A stretch of 64,000 nt of DNA from Armatimonadetes bacterium DC (GTDB taxonomy: Bacteria > Armatimonadota > Fimbriimonadia > Fimbriimonadales > GBS-DC), in NCBI GenBank assembly GCA_001442985.1, contig LDYB01000019.1, positions 248,001 through 312,000 on the forward strand. The letters are read 5' to 3'. Each line of letters opens with the position of its first letter. Within the stretch, counting starts at the first letter, position 1. Position numbers and translations under genes: made by a program. The notes beneath the pieces are model-generated. The model worked only from the letters and a program-made list of their open reading frames with translations, was not told the DNA's origin and ran no database searches. Positions 1 through 9,668 of this stretch are shown piece by piece.

Positions 1-465
1 AAGCATGTAAGGAAAATTGCAAGACACACCGCTGCAGATGTACGAACGGGTACCTTGGGCGATGTTGAGATTGAGTGTGTTGGTGCTGACGGCACGAATG
101 TAATTGTGTATGAGATCAAGATGCGCCCTCTTTCTGTGGGCGACCTGAAAAATGCCCTCGAGAAAGTTAGGCATGCTCGCGACCCGATAAGTCAGTATGT
201 GTTCATAGTAAACTCCCCACCCAAAAGCGGGTTAACCGAGTTGCTAAATCAGCCAAACCTTCCCGTGGAGTTTCTAGTATTTGACTGCCTCTCCTTTGTG
301 GAGCATTTTTTGCATATTTTCCATGAGAGCAGAATGGAATTTCTTGAGAAGTATAAGGAGTTGCTTCTCAACGAACCCGATTCCAGTGTAAGCTATGCGC
401 TCAAAAAGGCTTTTCTGGTGTTGTGGGCTGAAGAAGCAAGCTCAGAGAGTGGTCTCTCTCACTAA
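1..465 (+). CDS. C-terminal part of a SacI-like restriction endonuclease (5' end outside window)
   Basis: The reading frame is open from base 1 to the TAA at 463-465, so the gene enters from the left and about 154 residues are visible. A PD-(D/E)xK-like core can be read: GDVEIEC, a short turn, then VIVYEIK, where the E-x-K triad would bind metal for DNA cleavage. The following helix (LSVGDLKNALEKV) and the FIVNSPP strand fit the C-terminal half of SacI-type enzymes as I remember them; the family name is inferred. The DNA is visibly richer in A and T than the genes to the right, which suggests horizontal acquisition. Its 3' end overlaps the convergent ccmF gene by 4 nt. No methylase partner is visible, so it may be a remnant or part of a system to the left. 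Confidence 0.5.
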   Translation, partial: KHVRKIARHTAADVRTGTLGDVEIECVGADGTNVIVYEIKMRPLSVGDLKNALEKVRHARDPISQYVFIVNSPPKSGLTELLNQPNLPVEFLVFDCLSFVEHFLHIFHESRMEFLEKYKELLLNEPDSSVSYALKKAFLVLWAEEASSESGLSH

Positions 466-2855
466 AGCACTACCCTTGCCTGCTCTTGTGCAAGCGACGG
501 TGCAGTGTCATCCCACTCCGGCGTCAGTTTGCGCACGCCTTCACGCACAGCACGCGCGCGGCGCACCACTGCCAGCAGCCCACCCAACAGCGTCAGCGGC
601 GGACCCAGCCACACCAGTATCGTGAACGGCTTGTAATAGACCTCCAGCGGAATCACCCAGCGCGGGTTCGTTTCGGGCTTGCCCGGCACCATGATGAGCT
701 GGAACTCCACCAGTCGGCGGCTCACATCCATCTGCCCCACCAGAATCTGCGCGCCGTCAGGCAGGGGCACAGGGATGGGAATAATCCCGCTCCGATCCAT
801 CAGGCGGAACGGCGCCACCTCCACAGACTCTCTCCAGCGGGGATGGCTCACCCGTGCGACCGCAATCGCCCGAAAGCCTTCCTGTCCCATCGCCCCAGCG
901 GTTTCAAAGCCTTTGAACTCTATCGTGTAGTCCCCTACCTTGCCCTTCTCTTTCTCATGCAGGCGCAGGGTCAGGGGGTCAGCGCTTACCTGGGGCGGCG
1001 CGAAGAAAGAAACATAGAGGTCATGGTCCCACCAGCGCACGATATGGGGCCAGACCACATTGCTCACTTCCCCGCCACGCTGGAACTGGTAGAAGCGCGG
1101 TTCTACAATAAACTTCGTGTCATGCGAGGCAACCTCAATCCGCACCCGATTGAACTTATCGCGCATCGGGTCGCCCGGAAACTTTTCGTTGCCCGTCATG
1201 CCCAGATAGCGCCAGCGGTAGCCGAAGGCAATCGTGTCTCTCCCCTGCTCCACGACCACCTGCTGCTTCACCTCGTAGGCATAGGAGAGAATCAGCCCGA
1301 TTAACCCCACCGCCAGCCCGAAATGGGTCAGGAATCCGCCCATTGAATAGCGAGCCTGCCATAGCCCTGCCAGCGCCTGCCCATAGGCGGCGGGGCGGAG
1401 CCATGCTTGCCAGCCCTTCCCCTTCCCGACCTGCGCCCGACGCCAGATCGCGCCCAGGTTTGCGAATGCCACGAAAGCCAGTAGCACCACGATAAATAGG
1501 GTCAGCGGTTCACGGAAGCCGTACCAGAACGCCGCGAACCCCGTCAGCACCGCCAGCACCCAGCTTTTGGTGAGGCGCTCCAGAATCTGATCCAGTGTCA
1601 TGCCGCGCCAGCCGAGCATCGGCGCCGCCGCCGCCACGATGGCGGTCAGAATAATCCACGGGATATGCACCTGATTGTAAAATTCAGGCTGGAGCGCCGC
1701 CGCCTGCCCGCGAAAGAGTTTCGCAATCAGCGGCCAGGAGGTGCCCACAAGGCTAATCAGCGCAGAGATGCTCAACAGGGCAATTCCCCAGCGCAGAGCC
1801 GCCTCGCGCGAGAAGCCTTTCGTCATGTCGGGCGCAGGCAACGGCATCTGCCGATACCGATAGAGCCACAGCCCCAGCGTCACCAGAACGCCGCCCGCCA
1901 GCATGCCAATCAGAATGCCCAGCGCGCTCTTGGTTAAGGCGTCAAACGAGTGAACCGAGACCTCCGCCAGCACCCCACTGCGAGTCAGGAAAGTCCCGTA
2001 CACGAACAGCAGGAACGGAATCGCCAGCAGCAGTGGGTTCCAGCGCACCATCCTGCCCCGATTAATCTGGAGCATGACGCCGTGAACTCCCGCCGCCATA
2101 AGCAGCCAGGGGAAATAGGAAGTGTTTTCTACGGGGTCCCACGCCCAGAAGCCGCCCCAGCCGAGCGTCTCGTACGCCCAGTAGCCGCCCAGCACCAGCC
2201 CGAAGCCGAGCATGGTGGTCGCATAAATCGCCCACGGGCGCACTCGAATAGCCCATTCGTAATATTCGTTGCGCCAGAGTGCCGCCAGCGCATACATAAA
2301 CGGTACCGCCAGCGCCGCGAACCCCGCAAAGATAATCGGTGGGTGAATGGTCATCCAGATATTTTCCAGCGAGGGGTTCAAGCCGAAGCCATCCTGCGGC
2401 GGCCATACCGCAGGCGCGGGGTCGGGCTTGGGCAACGGCGCAAACGGGCTTTGATATGCCAGAATGCCCATCAGCGCCAGCACCAGCCCCGAATAGAGGG
2501 TCATCACCCAGCGCTCATAGCCCCCTGCTGTGCGCATCAGCACCAGGCCGTAGATGCCCGTCCAGATTGCCCACAGCAGGAAGCTCCCTTCCTGTCCTGC
2601 CCACGCGCCCGCAATCTTGTACCACAGGTGCAGGCTCCGCTCACTGAAGCTGAACACATACTGCAGGTCGTAGCGCCCCGTGATGAGGGCATACTGCAGT
2701 ACCGCCTCAGTGGCGAGAATCATCAAAAACGCGCCCCAGAACAGCCCCCTGCCCCAGCGGATGAGGTGAGGCTTGCGCCCACTGAGCGCATACGCGACTA
2801 CCGCCCCCAGCGCAAACGCGCACCCCAGCCAGACCACCAGATAGCCCAGTAGCAT
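462..2855 (-). CDS. ccmF: Cytochrome c maturation haem lyase CcmF
   Basis: CcmF takes haem from holo-CcmE and, in canonical systems together with CcmH, ligates it to CxxCH motifs of apocytochromes on the outer face of the inner membrane. The 797-residue product is highly hydrophobic with about 15 membrane segments. The tryptophan-rich WWD haem-handling domain is clear at residues 233-251 (GWGGFWAWDPVENTSYFPWL), and the conserved HPP histidine lies at 171. A large periplasmic loop near residues 530-750 precedes the last helix. It is longer than the E. coli protein (about 650 residues). The start lies 4 nt after ccmE, so the two are an operon. Its clients in this window are the many c-type haems of ActA, ActE and CoxB. 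No ccmABCD or ccmH gene is visible nearby. Confidence 0.93.
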   Translation of the reverse strand: MLLGYLVVWLGCAFALGAVVAYALSGRKPHLIRWGRGLFWGAFLMILATEAVLQYALITGRYDLQYVFSFSERSLHLWYKIAGAWAGQEGSFLLWAIWTGIYGLVLMRTAGGYERWVMTLYSGLVLALMGILAYQSPFAPLPKPDPAPAVWPPQDGFGLNPSLENIWMTIHPPIIFAGFAALAVPFMYALAALWRNEYYEWAIRVRPWAIYATTMLGFGLVLGGYWAYETLGWGGFWAWDPVENTSYFPWLLMAAGVHGVMLQINRGRMVRWNPLLLAIPFLLFVYGTFLTRSGVLAEVSVHSFDALTKSALGILIGMLAGGVLVTLGLWLYRYRQMPLPAPDMTKGFSREAALRWGIALLSISALISLVGTSWPLIAKLFRGQAAALQPEFYNQVHIPWIILTAIVAAAAPMLGWRGMTLDQILERLTKSWVLAVLTGFAAFWYGFREPLTLFIVVLLAFVAFANLGAIWRRAQVGKGKGWQAWLRPAAYGQALAGLWQARYSMGGFLTHFGLAVGLIGLILSYAYEVKQQVVVEQGRDTIAFGYRWRYLGMTGNEKFPGDPMRDKFNRVRIEVASHDTKFIVEPRFYQFQRGGEVSNVVWPHIVRWWDHDLYVSFFAPPQVSADPLTLRLHEKEKGKVGDYTIEFKGFETAGAMGQEGFRAIAVARVSHPRWRESVEVAPFRLMDRSGIIPIPVPLPDGAQILVGQMDVSRRLVEFQLIMVPGKPETNPRWVIPLEVYYKPFTILVWLGPPLTLLGGLLAVVRRARAVREGVRKLTPEWDDTAPSLAQEQARVVL

Positions 2856-2859
2856 CTGC

Positions 2860-3237
2860 TCACCGCCCCTGCGTGGTCTCCGTGCCCTGATACTTGCTGG
2901 GGCACTTCACCAGCATATCCTCGGCATAAAACACGCCGTCGCGGTAGCTGCCAATCACCACCACCTGCGACGCCATCTCAAAATTATTCGGCTTGCCCTT
3001 TGGATACACCACTTTGACCTTGCCCGTCTCGTCTTCGCCCTCGAAGGCGAGTGTCATGCTCCGCATATCAAACTGAATGGTCTCTTTGAGAGGTTTGAGG
3101 GCGACATGCACATTTTCTGCGCGCTGCGCGAGCTGGGACACCTTCACATAGGGGCTTGTGTTCTGAATGAACGCGGTCACGGTGAAAGCTAACCCCGCTA
3201 ACAATAAGACGAGTAAGATAGCCGTGTTCAGTTTCAT
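2860..3237 (-). CDS. ccmE: Haem chaperone CcmE, CxxxY variant
   Basis: CcmE is a membrane-anchored periplasmic OB-fold protein that binds haem covalently and carries it to CcmF. The 125-residue product has one N-terminal anchor (about residues 5-23) followed by a small beta-rich domain. The C-terminal haem motif is C112-P-S-K-Y116 instead of the usual H-x-x-x-Y. In the literature the CxxxY form occurs in archaea and some Desulfovibrio-type bacteria and goes with a modified System I, so haem here is expected to bind to a cysteine. The gene lies directly upstream of ccmF (4 nt gap). The short C-terminal tail after Tyr116 (9 residues) is typical of this variant. Confidence 0.9.
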   Translation of the reverse strand: MKLNTAILLVLLLAGLAFTVTAFIQNTSPYVKVSQLAQRAENVHVALKPLKETIQFDMRSMTLAFEGEDETGKVKVVYPKGKPNNFEMASQVVVIGSYRDGVFYAEDMLVKCPSKYQGTETTQGR

Positions 3238-3263
3238 ACACTGACCTCCGCGCCTATTATACC

Positions 3264-4613
3264 CTACGAGGCGATAGACCAGAGCGCGAGCATCGCCACG
3301 AGATTATTCACGGCGTGCAAAAGAATGCTCGGCACCAGCGAACGGGTGTACGCGAACAGGAGCGCCAGCACCGTACCAATCGCCGTGAGCGGAATAAGCC
3401 CCGCCAGGAACTGAGGGTGGATGATGGCGAACAGGAATCCGCTGACGAACGCGCTCAGCCAGACGCGCCCCGTGCGCTGCCACAGCGTCTGGAACAGCAC
3501 GCCCCGAAACACGAACTCCTCCACAATCGGCGCCAGCACAACGCCCTGCACGAAAATCACCACCCAGCTCACCCAGCCTTCTGCCCCCCTCGCCGCTTCC
3601 TGAATCGGATGACTCGACTGGAAAACTGTGGGCGCCAGCAATACAACCAGCGCAAGCCCCGCCACTGCGACAGGCACATACGCCAGCCCCCCCGTCAACA
3701 CGGCAAGGGCGTGCTTCCAGAAGCCGTTCGGCACGAACCACCGAACGCCTGTTTCCAGACGCTCCTGCACGGTGTGCAGGTACGACAGACTCAACGCCGA
3801 CGCCATCAGCTGATTCAACAGCGTCGTTTCAGGAAGCGTGATGCCAAACCCCTGCAAAAATCGGTCCAGAAACTCCGCAGGCGCAAGGATGATTGTCAGC
3901 AAAAAAATGACCAGCGCCCATAGTAACGGGTCTAAGGCAAACGGCGAGGCGTTTTCCAGCGGGCGCGCTGGCAAGCGCGGCGGATTTGCCAGCACCCACA
4001 GCAGCACCCCCAGCCCTATCACCACCCCAAAACAGACTGCGATAAGAATCGCAAATAGCACTGCTACTCCCAGCACGCCGCGCCTGCGGAGCGAGTCGCG
4101 TAGTTGCTCGGCTTTCGCCTTCTCCCCTGCTCTTTGCGCCATCACCGCCTCCGCAAGGCGCAGATAAAAAGGCGAAACCGTCGGCGACAGAGCCTCCAGA
4201 ATCCCTGAGATTCGTTCAGGCGCATGTGTGCCCGTCAGCGCCCACGCCCAGAGAGTCGTATACCAGCGTCGCTCGGCAGGGGTGAGCCTCTCTGCAGGCA
4301 GTTGCGCGGCGCGCTGGAGCGTCTCTGCATACCCCTTCTTGCCCAGATACGCCTGCACAATCGCTTTACGCACCTGCTGCTCCCACACGGGGCTTTCCAG
4401 CTCCTCCAGAGCCTGATTCAGGAGAGGATTAGAGGCAGGGTCCGAGCCGAGCGCGAACGCCAGCTTGAGCGAAATCTCCGCCTCTTCTAATGACCTGTTT
4501 ACCGATTTGGGTGGCTGGCTCAGCATCCAGCCAAACAGGGCAAAGTTGAGGGCGATAATGAGGGAAAAAAGAAGTATGAGAAGCCACCATGCGTACCGAC
4601 TTGACTCGTGCAT
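3264..4613 (-). CDS. CPBP-family intramembrane metalloprotease
   Basis: A 449-residue membrane protein with an N-terminal anchor, a soluble alpha-helical region (about residues 40-175, possibly TPR-like) and a cluster of C-terminal helices. The CPBP (CAAX protease/bacteriocin-processing) signature is present: E365-E366-x3-R370 in the segment EEFVFRG, followed by the second motif with H399 in FAIIHPQF. These glutamates and histidines form the intramembrane metal site in the family. The substrate is unknown; bacterial members act in bacteriocin immunity, membrane-protein processing or prenyl-protein maturation. The ATG lies only 10 nt after the encoded CCA of tRNA-Ser and no separate promoter is evident, so it is probably co-transcribed with the tRNA. 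Confidence 0.85.
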   Translation of the reverse strand: MHESSRYAWWLLILLFSLIIALNFALFGWMLSQPPKSVNRSLEEAEISLKLAFALGSDPASNPLLNQALEELESPVWEQQVRKAIVQAYLGKKGYAETLQRAAQLPAERLTPAERRWYTTLWAWALTGTHAPERISGILEALSPTVSPFYLRLAEAVMAQRAGEKAKAEQLRDSLRRRGVLGVAVLFAILIAVCFGVVIGLGVLLWVLANPPRLPARPLENASPFALDPLLWALVIFLLTIILAPAEFLDRFLQGFGITLPETTLLNQLMASALSLSYLHTVQERLETGVRWFVPNGFWKHALAVLTGGLAYVPVAVAGLALVVLLAPTVFQSSHPIQEAARGAEGWVSWVVIFVQGVVLAPIVEEFVFRGVLFQTLWQRTGRVWLSAFVSGFLFAIIHPQFLAGLIPLTAIGTVLALLFAYTRSLVPSILLHAVNNLVAMLALWSIAS

Positions 4614-4623
4614 CGTAGTAGGC

Positions 4624-6099
<1,476 letters not shown>

Positions 6100-6116
6100 C
6101 TGCCTGCCCCTTTCCT

Positions 6117-6149
6117 CCTCTTAGCGAGGGATAACCCCTCGCTAAGAGG
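6117..6149 (+). terminator. Intrinsic terminator after ahcY
   Basis: Perfect 14-bp stem (CCTCTTAGCGAGGG / CCCTCGCTAAGAGG) with a 5-nt loop, followed by the pyrimidine-rich TGTTCTCTTC. It separates ahcY from the independently promoted ndh. Confidence 0.8.
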
Positions 6150-6162
6150 TGTTCTCTTCAGG

Positions 6163-6168
6163 TATCCT
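6163..6168 (+). promoter_or_regulatory. -10 box of ndh, leaderless arrangement
   Basis: ggTATCCT, then 6 nt (taagat), then the GTG start. Transcription would begin at or next to the start codon; there is no Shine-Dalgarno. Confidence 0.65.
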
Positions 6169-6174
6169 TAAGAT

Positions 6175-7521
6175 GTGAGCAAAGTTTTTCAAACCACGGC
6201 TTCCGCTGGCAAGCCCCATGTGGTGATTGTGGGAGGCGGCTTCGGGGGGCTACAAGCCGCCAAGGCACTTCGAAAAGCGCCTGTTGAGGTAACCCTGATC
6301 GATAAACGAAACTTTCACCTCTTTCAGCCCCTGCTTTATCAGGTAGCGACAGGAGGCTTAGGACCCGCAGAGATTGCCGCGCCCATTCGTGCCCTTCTGA
6401 AACGACACCCCAACACGCGCGTATGGAACGCCGAAGTTATAGACATAGACCCGCAAACGCAAACCGTTTTGCTTCACGACGGAGATAGAGTGAACTATGA
6501 TTTTCTGATTCTGGCGGCGGGATCGGTTTATCACCATTTCGGTCATCCCGAATGGAGCCTCCATGCGCCCGGGCTGAAAACAATAGAGGATGCTCAGGAG
6601 ATTCGGCGGCGTGTTCTGCTTGCTCTGGAGCATGCGGAGCGTGAAACCGATGTCGAGCGCAAGCACGCATGGCTGACCTTCGTCATTGTGGGGGGCGGTC
6701 CGACGGGTGTGGAGTTGGCAGGCGCCCTGGCGGAGCTGGTTCGCGTCACGATTCGTGGAGAGTACCGAAACTTTGATCCTGCCGCGACACGACTGGTGCT
6801 GCTGGAAGGAGGACCAAGAATCCTACCGACCTATCCTCCAGAATTAAGCGAACACGCTCGCAGGGCGCTTCACCGATTGGGCGTTGAAGTATACACAGGG
6901 GCGGTGGTAACGGATGTAAGCACCGAGCAGGTTCAGTACCAGTATCAAGGGGAAATCGGGCGCATAAACACAAGGACGGTATTGTGGGCAGCGGGTGTTC
7001 GCTCGGCGCCGTTAGCCGAACGCCTTGCCGAGCGGGCTTCGCTCCCTACCGATAAGGGCGGACGCCTGATAGTCAATCCCGACCTTTCCGTACCAGGATA
7101 TCCGAACCTGTTTGTTATTGGCGATATGGCGCACTATGCACATCAGGGAAATGCGCCGCTGCCTGGGGTGGCGCCCGTTGCAATTCAACAGGGCGCCTAT
7201 GTGGCGCGTGTCATACGCAATCGCCTCCTTGGACGCCCAACGCCGCCGTTCCGGTACCGCAATAAGGGCGATATGGCAGTCATTGGGCGTAAAGCCGCTG
7301 TAGCCCAAATTGGGCGACTGCGGTTGAAGGGTTTCATCGCCTGGCTGGCGTGGCTCTTTGTGCATCTACTTTACCTTGTTGGCTTCGAGAACAAACTGCT
7401 GGTGTTGATTCAGTGGGCGTGGAACTATTTCACTCGTAACCGTCGCGCACGAATTATTCTCTACTGTTTCGGTCACGATTCGCAGAAAAACAGTCCACCC
7501 GGTAGACACGGGAGCGGCTGA
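6175..7521 (+). CDS. ndh: Type II NADH:quinone oxidoreductase
   Basis: A single-subunit, non-proton-pumping flavoprotein that passes electrons from NADH to the quinone pool; this would supply quinol to alternative complex III encoded at 40-48 kb. The 448-residue protein has the FAD-binding loop G20-G-G-F-G24, a second Rossmann loop VGGGPTGVELAGAL around residue 170 for NADH, and the ATG-like motif NLFVIGDMA near residue 315. The C-terminal region contains an amphipathic/hydrophobic segment (WLAWLFVHLLYLVGF) that attaches the enzyme to the inner face of the membrane. The start is the GTG at 6175, immediately behind the -10 box. A perfect hairpin follows the gene. Confidence 0.92.
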   Translation: MSKVFQTTASAGKPHVVIVGGGFGGLQAAKALRKAPVEVTLIDKRNFHLFQPLLYQVATGGLGPAEIAAPIRALLKRHPNTRVWNAEVIDIDPQTQTVLLHDGDRVNYDFLILAAGSVYHHFGHPEWSLHAPGLKTIEDAQEIRRRVLLALEHAERETDVERKHAWLTFVIVGGGPTGVELAGALAELVRVTIRGEYRNFDPAATRLVLLEGGPRILPTYPPELSEHARRALHRLGVEVYTGAVVTDVSTEQVQYQYQGEIGRINTRTVLWAAGVRSAPLAERLAERASLPTDKGGRLIVNPDLSVPGYPNLFVIGDMAHYAHQGNAPLPGVAPVAIQQGAYVARVIRNRLLGRPTPPFRYRNKGDMAVIGRKAAVAQIGRLRLKGFIAWLAWLFVHLLYLVGFENKLLVLIQWAWNYFTRNRRARIILYCFGHDSQKNSPPGRHGSG

Positions 7522-7537
7522 TTTCTTTGAACGCAAA

Positions 7538-7563
7538 GCCGTAGGGGCGTGTGCCCCTACGGC
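7538..7563. terminator. Hairpin between convergent ndh and secreted-protein gene
   Basis: Perfect 11-bp stem GCCGTAGGGGC / GCCCCTACGGC with a GTGT loop, placed between two convergent genes and able to act on both strands, although neither side has a strong T-run. Similar GTAGGGGC...GCCCCTAC palindromes occur as dispersed repeats in many environmental genomes. Confidence 0.6.
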
Positions 7564-7569
7564 GAGAGC

Positions 7570-8310
7570 TTATCGCACATGCACCACGAGGTTGCCGCCC
7601 GCGAGCGTGCCCCACGCGCTATAGACGAGGTTGTTCCCGCTGTCGTAGACCCAGATCATGAAGAGGTCGCTGGTGCCGGGCGTGCCGCCGTCCCAGAGGG
7701 CAACCCAGAAGCGGTAATCGCCGCTGCCGTTCAGCGTTGCGCGTCCGCTGAAGTATCCCTCGGAGGGGTTGGGCACATAAACCCAGTCAATCACGAAAGA
7801 CTTCAGGTTGAGCCGCCAGCCGTGATCCTGATATTCGAGGCTGCCGCGCAGGCTGCCGTTGCGCTGAACCTGAGCGACGAAGCCAAAGTTCTGGCGGGCG
7901 CCTTCCAGTTCCAGCCAGCCGCCGCCCGTCACAAAGCCTGAGGCGTCAGGCTGGTAGGCGGTAACCAGCATCACCTGCTGGCGCTCCGCCCCATCGCTGA
8001 CCGCCCACACGGTGAAGGTGTCCGCAAAAGGCGGCGACCACGACCAGGAAACCGTTCCCTCCTCCGAAACCGCCATCGGGCTGGTATAGTAGACGCGGTT
8101 CCCGTGCGAATCGTATACTTCAAACTGTACGGAGGACGCGCCGTTGACAACGGTGAACTCGAAGTTGACAGGCGTGCCGACCGCGACCGGTTCCGAAGAG
8201 CTGCCGCCCTCATCGCCGCCGACAACTCCTGTGGCAACCCCTGCGGAAAACATGCCCTGCAGAAGCGTGAGGCTAAGCAGAAAGGCAGTCATCAGTTTGT
8301 TTTTCATCAT
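7570..8310 (-). CDS. Secreted protein with post-COAP-1-like domain
   Basis: The 246-residue product begins with a typical signal peptide (basic MMKNK, hydrophobic stretch to about residue 26), so it is exported. Residues 45-115 look like an Ig-like or Big-type beta-sandwich (VNFEFTVVNGASSVQFEVYD). From about residue 127 the segment VTGGGWLELEG...NFGFVAQVQRNG...GSLEYQDH matches the pattern I know from the post-COAP-1 domain, a beta-rich module found in secreted proteins of unclear function. No catalytic motif is visible. Two adjacent ATG codons sit right behind GGGAGGGAG, so the exact start may be 8307. Role unknown, probably extracellular or periplasmic. Confidence 0.7.
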   Translation of the reverse strand: MMKNKLMTAFLLSLTLLQGMFSAGVATGVVGGDEGGSSSEPVAVGTPVNFEFTVVNGASSVQFEVYDSHGNRVYYTSPMAVSEEGTVSWSWSPPFADTFTVWAVSDGAERQQVMLVTAYQPDASGFVTGGGWLELEGARQNFGFVAQVQRNGSLRGSLEYQDHGWRLNLKSFVIDWVYVPNPSEGYFSGRATLNGSGDYRFWVALWDGGTPGTSDLFMIWVYDSGNNLVYSAWGTLAGGNLVVHVR

Positions 8311-8388
8311 CTCCCTCCCTGCGTCGGTTGTTCCACAGTCTGGTGGGACTTTTATCGGCGGAATTGCGGGGAGTAGCCCCCAAACCCC

Positions 8389-8418
8389 TTGACACAGCCG
8401 AAACGGATGGGGTATAAT
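8389..8418 (+). promoter_or_regulatory. Consensus promoter of tRNA-Glu
   Basis: TTGACA (8389-8394), an 18-bp spacer and TATAAT (8413-8418), with the tRNA beginning 15 nt downstream. Confidence 0.9.
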
Positions 8419-8432
8419 AGAGGGCGTCAGGT

Positions 8433-8509
8433 GGCCCCATGGTCTAGTGGTCTAGGACGCCTGGTTCTCAGCCAGGAGGACGGGGGTTCGAATCCCCCTG
8501 GGGCTACCA
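8433..8509 (+). tRNA. tRNA-Glu (anticodon CUC)
   Basis: Acceptor stem GGCCCCA pairs with TGGGGCT (one terminal G-U), discriminator A and encoded CCA at 8507-8509. The anticodon stem CCTGG/CCAGG encloses the loop TTCTCAG, giving CTC, and the T-arm is CGGGGGTTCGAATCCCCC. A T-run (8511-8517) follows as a simple terminator. Confidence 0.96.
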
Positions 8510-8515
8510 ATTTTT

Positions 8516-9619
8516 TTATGCCTGCACGGGGGTCTGGGCGGTTCTTCGGCGCGACTCAGCACGCTGGCGAATCTGTTCAATTTCCTCCTCTGTGATGGCT
8601 CGCTCAAAGCTGCGGAACCCTGCCAGTCGGAAGCCGTGCTTGTGCGCCATCTCTTGGGTCTGCTCCACCTGAGTCAGGGAGACCTCTTTGCCCAGTGTAA
8701 AGTTTTCGATGCGTCCTTCCAGCGCCAGCATCATCGTTTCCGACATGCAGGCGTAGGCGGTTCGGGGCGGGAATCCGAAGTCAAAGCCAAAGTCCACCTC
8801 TCCGGGTACCGCCACCAGCCCGCCCTCAATCACCAGCACATCGTCGCGTTCGCGGGCGACGCGCACCGACACATCGCGCGGGCGCGCCACATCCACCACC
8901 ACGGCGCCCACTTTGAGGTCTTTCGGGTAAATCACGGCGTCTACCGCGCTGGTCACAGTAATCACCACATCGGCGGCGGGCAGGTCGCGGCTGATGTCGG
9001 TGGAGACGCCCACACTGCCCCGCGCGCGCTCGCGCAGTTGCGCCGCAATCGGTTCCAGTCGGCTGGCGTCGCGCCCCAGCAGTAAAATGCGCTCCGCCAC
9101 AGGCGCGAGCGCCTCCGCACATGTGCGCCCAATAGAACCCGTCGCCCCCACCACCGCCACTGTCGCCTCCTCCATCGCGATGCCCATGCGCCGTGCGCCT
9201 TCCACCGCCGCCTCAATCGCCGTCGCTACGGTATAGCTGTTGCCTGTGGTGACGGCAATCTCCAGATTCTTCGCAATCGTAATCCCGCCATCCCCCACCA
9301 CCGAGGTGAACGCGCCCAGCCCGATAATCTCCGCCCCCAGCTCCTGCGCAATCTGTCCGCAGCGGATAATCTTCTGGTAAACAAAATCCAGCGGCAACGA
9401 GAGCATCATCCGCGGCGAGAGCGGGCAGCCAATAAACCACCCCTCGGTCTCCACCCCCGTAATCGAGCGTACCCCTGTGATTTTAGAGACCACCATCGGC
9501 TCCTTGCGCTTCAAGAGCGACTCCACCCACGACTCCGGCAAGTAGCGTGCGATGGGATATTTGCGCGCCGCGTCCCGCTTCACATCAATCGGATGAATGA
9601 CAAAGGCAAACCGGTGCAT
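8516..9619 (-). CDS. Acyl-ACP-reductase-like NAD(P)-binding oxidoreductase
   Basis: The 367-residue protein resembles cyanobacterial long-chain acyl-ACP reductase (AAR), which reduces fatty acyl-ACP to aldehyde. Shared segments are LGAFTSVV near residue 107, TTGNSYTVATAIEA near 130, the nucleotide loop VVGATGSIG near 165, and a C-terminal ACMSETMMLALEG...HGF pattern. Family knowledge places an acyl-enzyme cysteine in this part of AAR; I cannot assign it with certainty here. No aldehyde-deformylating oxygenase neighbour is visible, so an alkane pathway is not supported; an aldehyde-forming or different reductive role is possible. I choose the ATG at 9619 because GGAGG lies 5 nt upstream; a GTG four codons earlier overlaps that site. 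It diverges from ruvA. Confidence 0.6.
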   Translation of the reverse strand: MHRFAFVIHPIDVKRDAARKYPIARYLPESWVESLLKRKEPMVVSKITGVRSITGVETEGWFIGCPLSPRMMLSLPLDFVYQKIIRCGQIAQELGAEIIGLGAFTSVVGDGGITIAKNLEIAVTTGNSYTVATAIEAAVEGARRMGIAMEEATVAVVGATGSIGRTCAEALAPVAERILLLGRDASRLEPIAAQLRERARGSVGVSTDISRDLPAADVVITVTSAVDAVIYPKDLKVGAVVVDVARPRDVSVRVARERDDVLVIEGGLVAVPGEVDFGFDFGFPPRTAYACMSETMMLALEGRIENFTLGKEVSLTQVEQTQEMAHKHGFRLAGFRSFERAITEEEIEQIRQRAESRRRTAQTPVQA

Positions 9620-9655
9620 AGGCTCCTCCACCTAAAAGGATACCCCATCAGGCGG

Positions 9656-9661
9656 TACAAT
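9656..9661 (+). promoter_or_regulatory. -10 box of ruvA, leaderless arrangement
   Basis: ggTACAAT, 7 nt, then the ATG of ruvA at 9669; no Shine-Dalgarno between them. Confidence 0.65.
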
Positions 9662-9668
9662 TACCGCA

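Noticed and set aside
462-2855. CcsA/ResC-type (System II) haem lyase instead of CcmF
   Set aside because: Length, the large periplasmic loop, and direct linkage to ccmE support System I CcmF.
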